Positions 5,681 through 6,555 of a stretch of 6,555 bases of DNA are shown here, piece by piece. Below the pieces are notes generated by a model that worked only from the letters and a program-made list of their open reading frames with translations, did not search any database and was not told where the DNA came from. Positions within the stretch are counted from its first letter, which is position 1. Each line of letters starts with the position of its first letter. This DNA is from an uncultured Bacilli bacterium (GTDB taxonomy: Bacteria; Bacillota_I; Bacilli_A; RF39; UBA660), in NCBI GenBank assembly GCA_947853365.1, contig CANTWQ010000067.1, forward strand, positions 1-6,555. Reading direction: 5' to 3'. The position numbers and the translations under genes are program-made.

Positions 5681-5686
5681 AGGAGG
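5681..5686 (+). promoter_or_regulatory. Ribosome binding site of the pilC-like gene
   Basis: A perfect AGGAGG stands six bases before the ATG at 5693. It identifies the start of the long frame that leaves the window and rules against the minus-strand frame that would otherwise start at 5694. Confidence 0.85.
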
Positions 5687-5692
5687 CGTCTC

Positions 5693-6555
5693 ATGAATAT
5701 TTTTATTCGTACCTATCATCTGGTTCGTGATTTCATTCATCTTCCCAAAAAACTAATCGAAGCGAAGAAAAATCCCAAACCAAAAGTAGCCAATACTGAT
5801 ATTTTATTACAGGAGACCAAACGAAATATTTCCGGCGTAGGAGAAACTTTAGCTAATCGTGAACATCAAAAAGCGAAAGAAATGGGTTTGAAACAAATTA
5901 CGTTCAACTATGTTGTCAAGAATGATTACAACCAATTGATCAAGGGAAGTTTTGATGCCTATTCGAAAAGTGAAGTAGAAGCTTTTCTAATCAACGAAGG
6001 ATACACGGTAGTCAAAATTGAGCCACGAAAAGTTTACGAAATGGAAATTATTCCAACGACTTTAAAAACCAGTGAACTAACCTTTGCTTTAACCCAACTT
6101 TCGACCTATATCAAAGCCGGAATTCCGTTAATTGATTCAGTTCGTATTTTGGCGAAACAAACGCCAAATCCCAACAAACGTAAAATTTATGAACGAATCG
6201 TTTATGATTTAACAACGGGAGAAAGTTTCTCCACTGCCTTAAACAATCAAGAAAAGGTCTTTCCAAAACTCTTGATTAACATGGTAAAAACCGCTGAGAT
6301 GACCGGTGATTTACCAGGAACCTTAGATGAGATGGCCGAATATTACACATCAATTGATGAAACAAGAAAACAGATGATGAGTGCTTTAATTTATCCCGCC
6401 GTTATTTTGGTGGTTGCAATCGCTGTTGTTGCCTTTATTTTAATTTGGGTTGTACCATCCTTTGTGACTATGTATGAACAAAATTCTGCCGAACTTCCAG
6501 GGATCACGATTTTCATTATGAATGCCAGTGATTACTTACGAAATAATTATCTCAT
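5693..6555 (+). CDS. pilC: PilC/GspF-type pilus assembly platform protein (3' end outside window)
   Basis: 287 codons are visible before the window ends, with no stop. Residues 71-112 match the small N-terminal domain of PilC/GspF/ComGB proteins (FNYVVKN, then KGSFDAYSKSEVEAFLINEGYT). From about 128 the T2SSF domain begins (LTFALTQLSTYIKAGIPL), with the typical MVKTAEMTGDLPGTLDEMAEYY stretch at 197-218 and a first membrane helix at about 234-258 ending in VVPSF. The second T2SSF domain and remaining helices must lie downstream. This family forms the polytopic membrane platform that couples the assembly ATPase to pilin extraction. The first 70 residues are an extra basic, Lys-rich extension ahead of the usual family start. 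The name pilC is used for the family; gspF or comGB would be equally valid. It has its own promoter and is probably the first gene of a rightward pilus-assembly operon. Confidence 0.92.
   Translation, partial: MNIFIRTYHLVRDFIHLPKKLIEAKKNPKPKVANTDILLQETKRNISGVGETLANREHQKAKEMGLKQITFNYVVKNDYNQLIKGSFDAYSKSEVEAFLINEGYTVVKIEPRKVYEMEIIPTTLKTSELTFALTQLSTYIKAGIPLIDSVRILAKQTPNPNKRKIYERIVYDLTTGESFSTALNNQEKVFPKLLINMVKTAEMTGDLPGTLDEMAEYYTSIDETRKQMMSALIYPAVILVVAIAVVAFILIWVVPSFVTMYEQNSAELPGITIFIMNASDYLRNNYL

Noticed and set aside
5596..5694. Extending the minus-strand VrrA/YqfQ-like frame to a start at 5694 (153 residues)
   Set aside because: The extension overlaps the promoter and start codon of the divergent pilC-like gene and has no ribosome site, whereas the ATG at 5595 has AAGAGGTG five bases upstream and gives a sensible N-terminus.

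Overview
This 6.5 kb window comes from a low-GC Gram-positive bacterium (Bacillota). The reasons are AT-rich DNA, strong Shine-Dalgarno sites of the GGAGGTGAT type, sigma-A-like promoters (TATAAT), use of the standard bacterial code (Trp is TGG; no reading frame needs TGA as sense), a VrrA/YqfQ-like protein of a type known from Bacilli, and a type IV pilus (T4P) / competence-pilus type assembly gene. An uncultured, gut-type member of the Bacilli would fit, but the sequence alone does not settle the lineage.

Layout. Bases 1-37 hold the rho-independent terminator of a plus-strand gene lying outside the window. Bases 38-237 are a regulatory region with two inverted repeats and a good promoter. 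A three-gene plus-strand operon follows: (1) a 464-aa signal-peptide-bearing, single-pass surface protein with a cohesin-like N-terminal region and three cadherin-like beta-sandwich repeats (238-1632); (2) a 973-aa prepilin-type protein whose pilin N-terminus is fused to a long string of Ig-like, cysteine-paired repeats and an unassigned C-terminal domain (1610-4531); (3) a 221-aa membrane-anchored extracytoplasmic protein of unknown function (4544-5209). Genes 1 and 2 overlap by 23 bases, and genes 2 and 3 are 12 bases apart. A bidirectional terminator at about 5208-5234 closes the operon. A convergent minus-strand gene encodes a 120-aa VrrA/YqfQ-like protein (5233-5595). Divergent from it, starting at 5693 and running off the window end, is a PilC/GspF-type inner-membrane assembly platform protein.

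How the parts may work together. The prepilin leader of gene 2 and the neighbouring PilC/GspF homologue place the operon in a T4P or type II secretion-like apparatus of a monoderm cell. The simplest reading is that gene 2 is a very large minor pilin or pseudopilin that carries an Ig-repeat stalk and a terminal, possibly ligand-binding, domain to the cell surface or pilus tip. Genes 1 and 3 would be membrane-anchored surface partners. The prepilin peptidase, ATPases and major pilin are not in the window, so a complete system is inferred rather than seen. No tRNA, rRNA, CRISPR array, IS element or phage gene is visible, and no gene-free stretch exceeds 300 bases.
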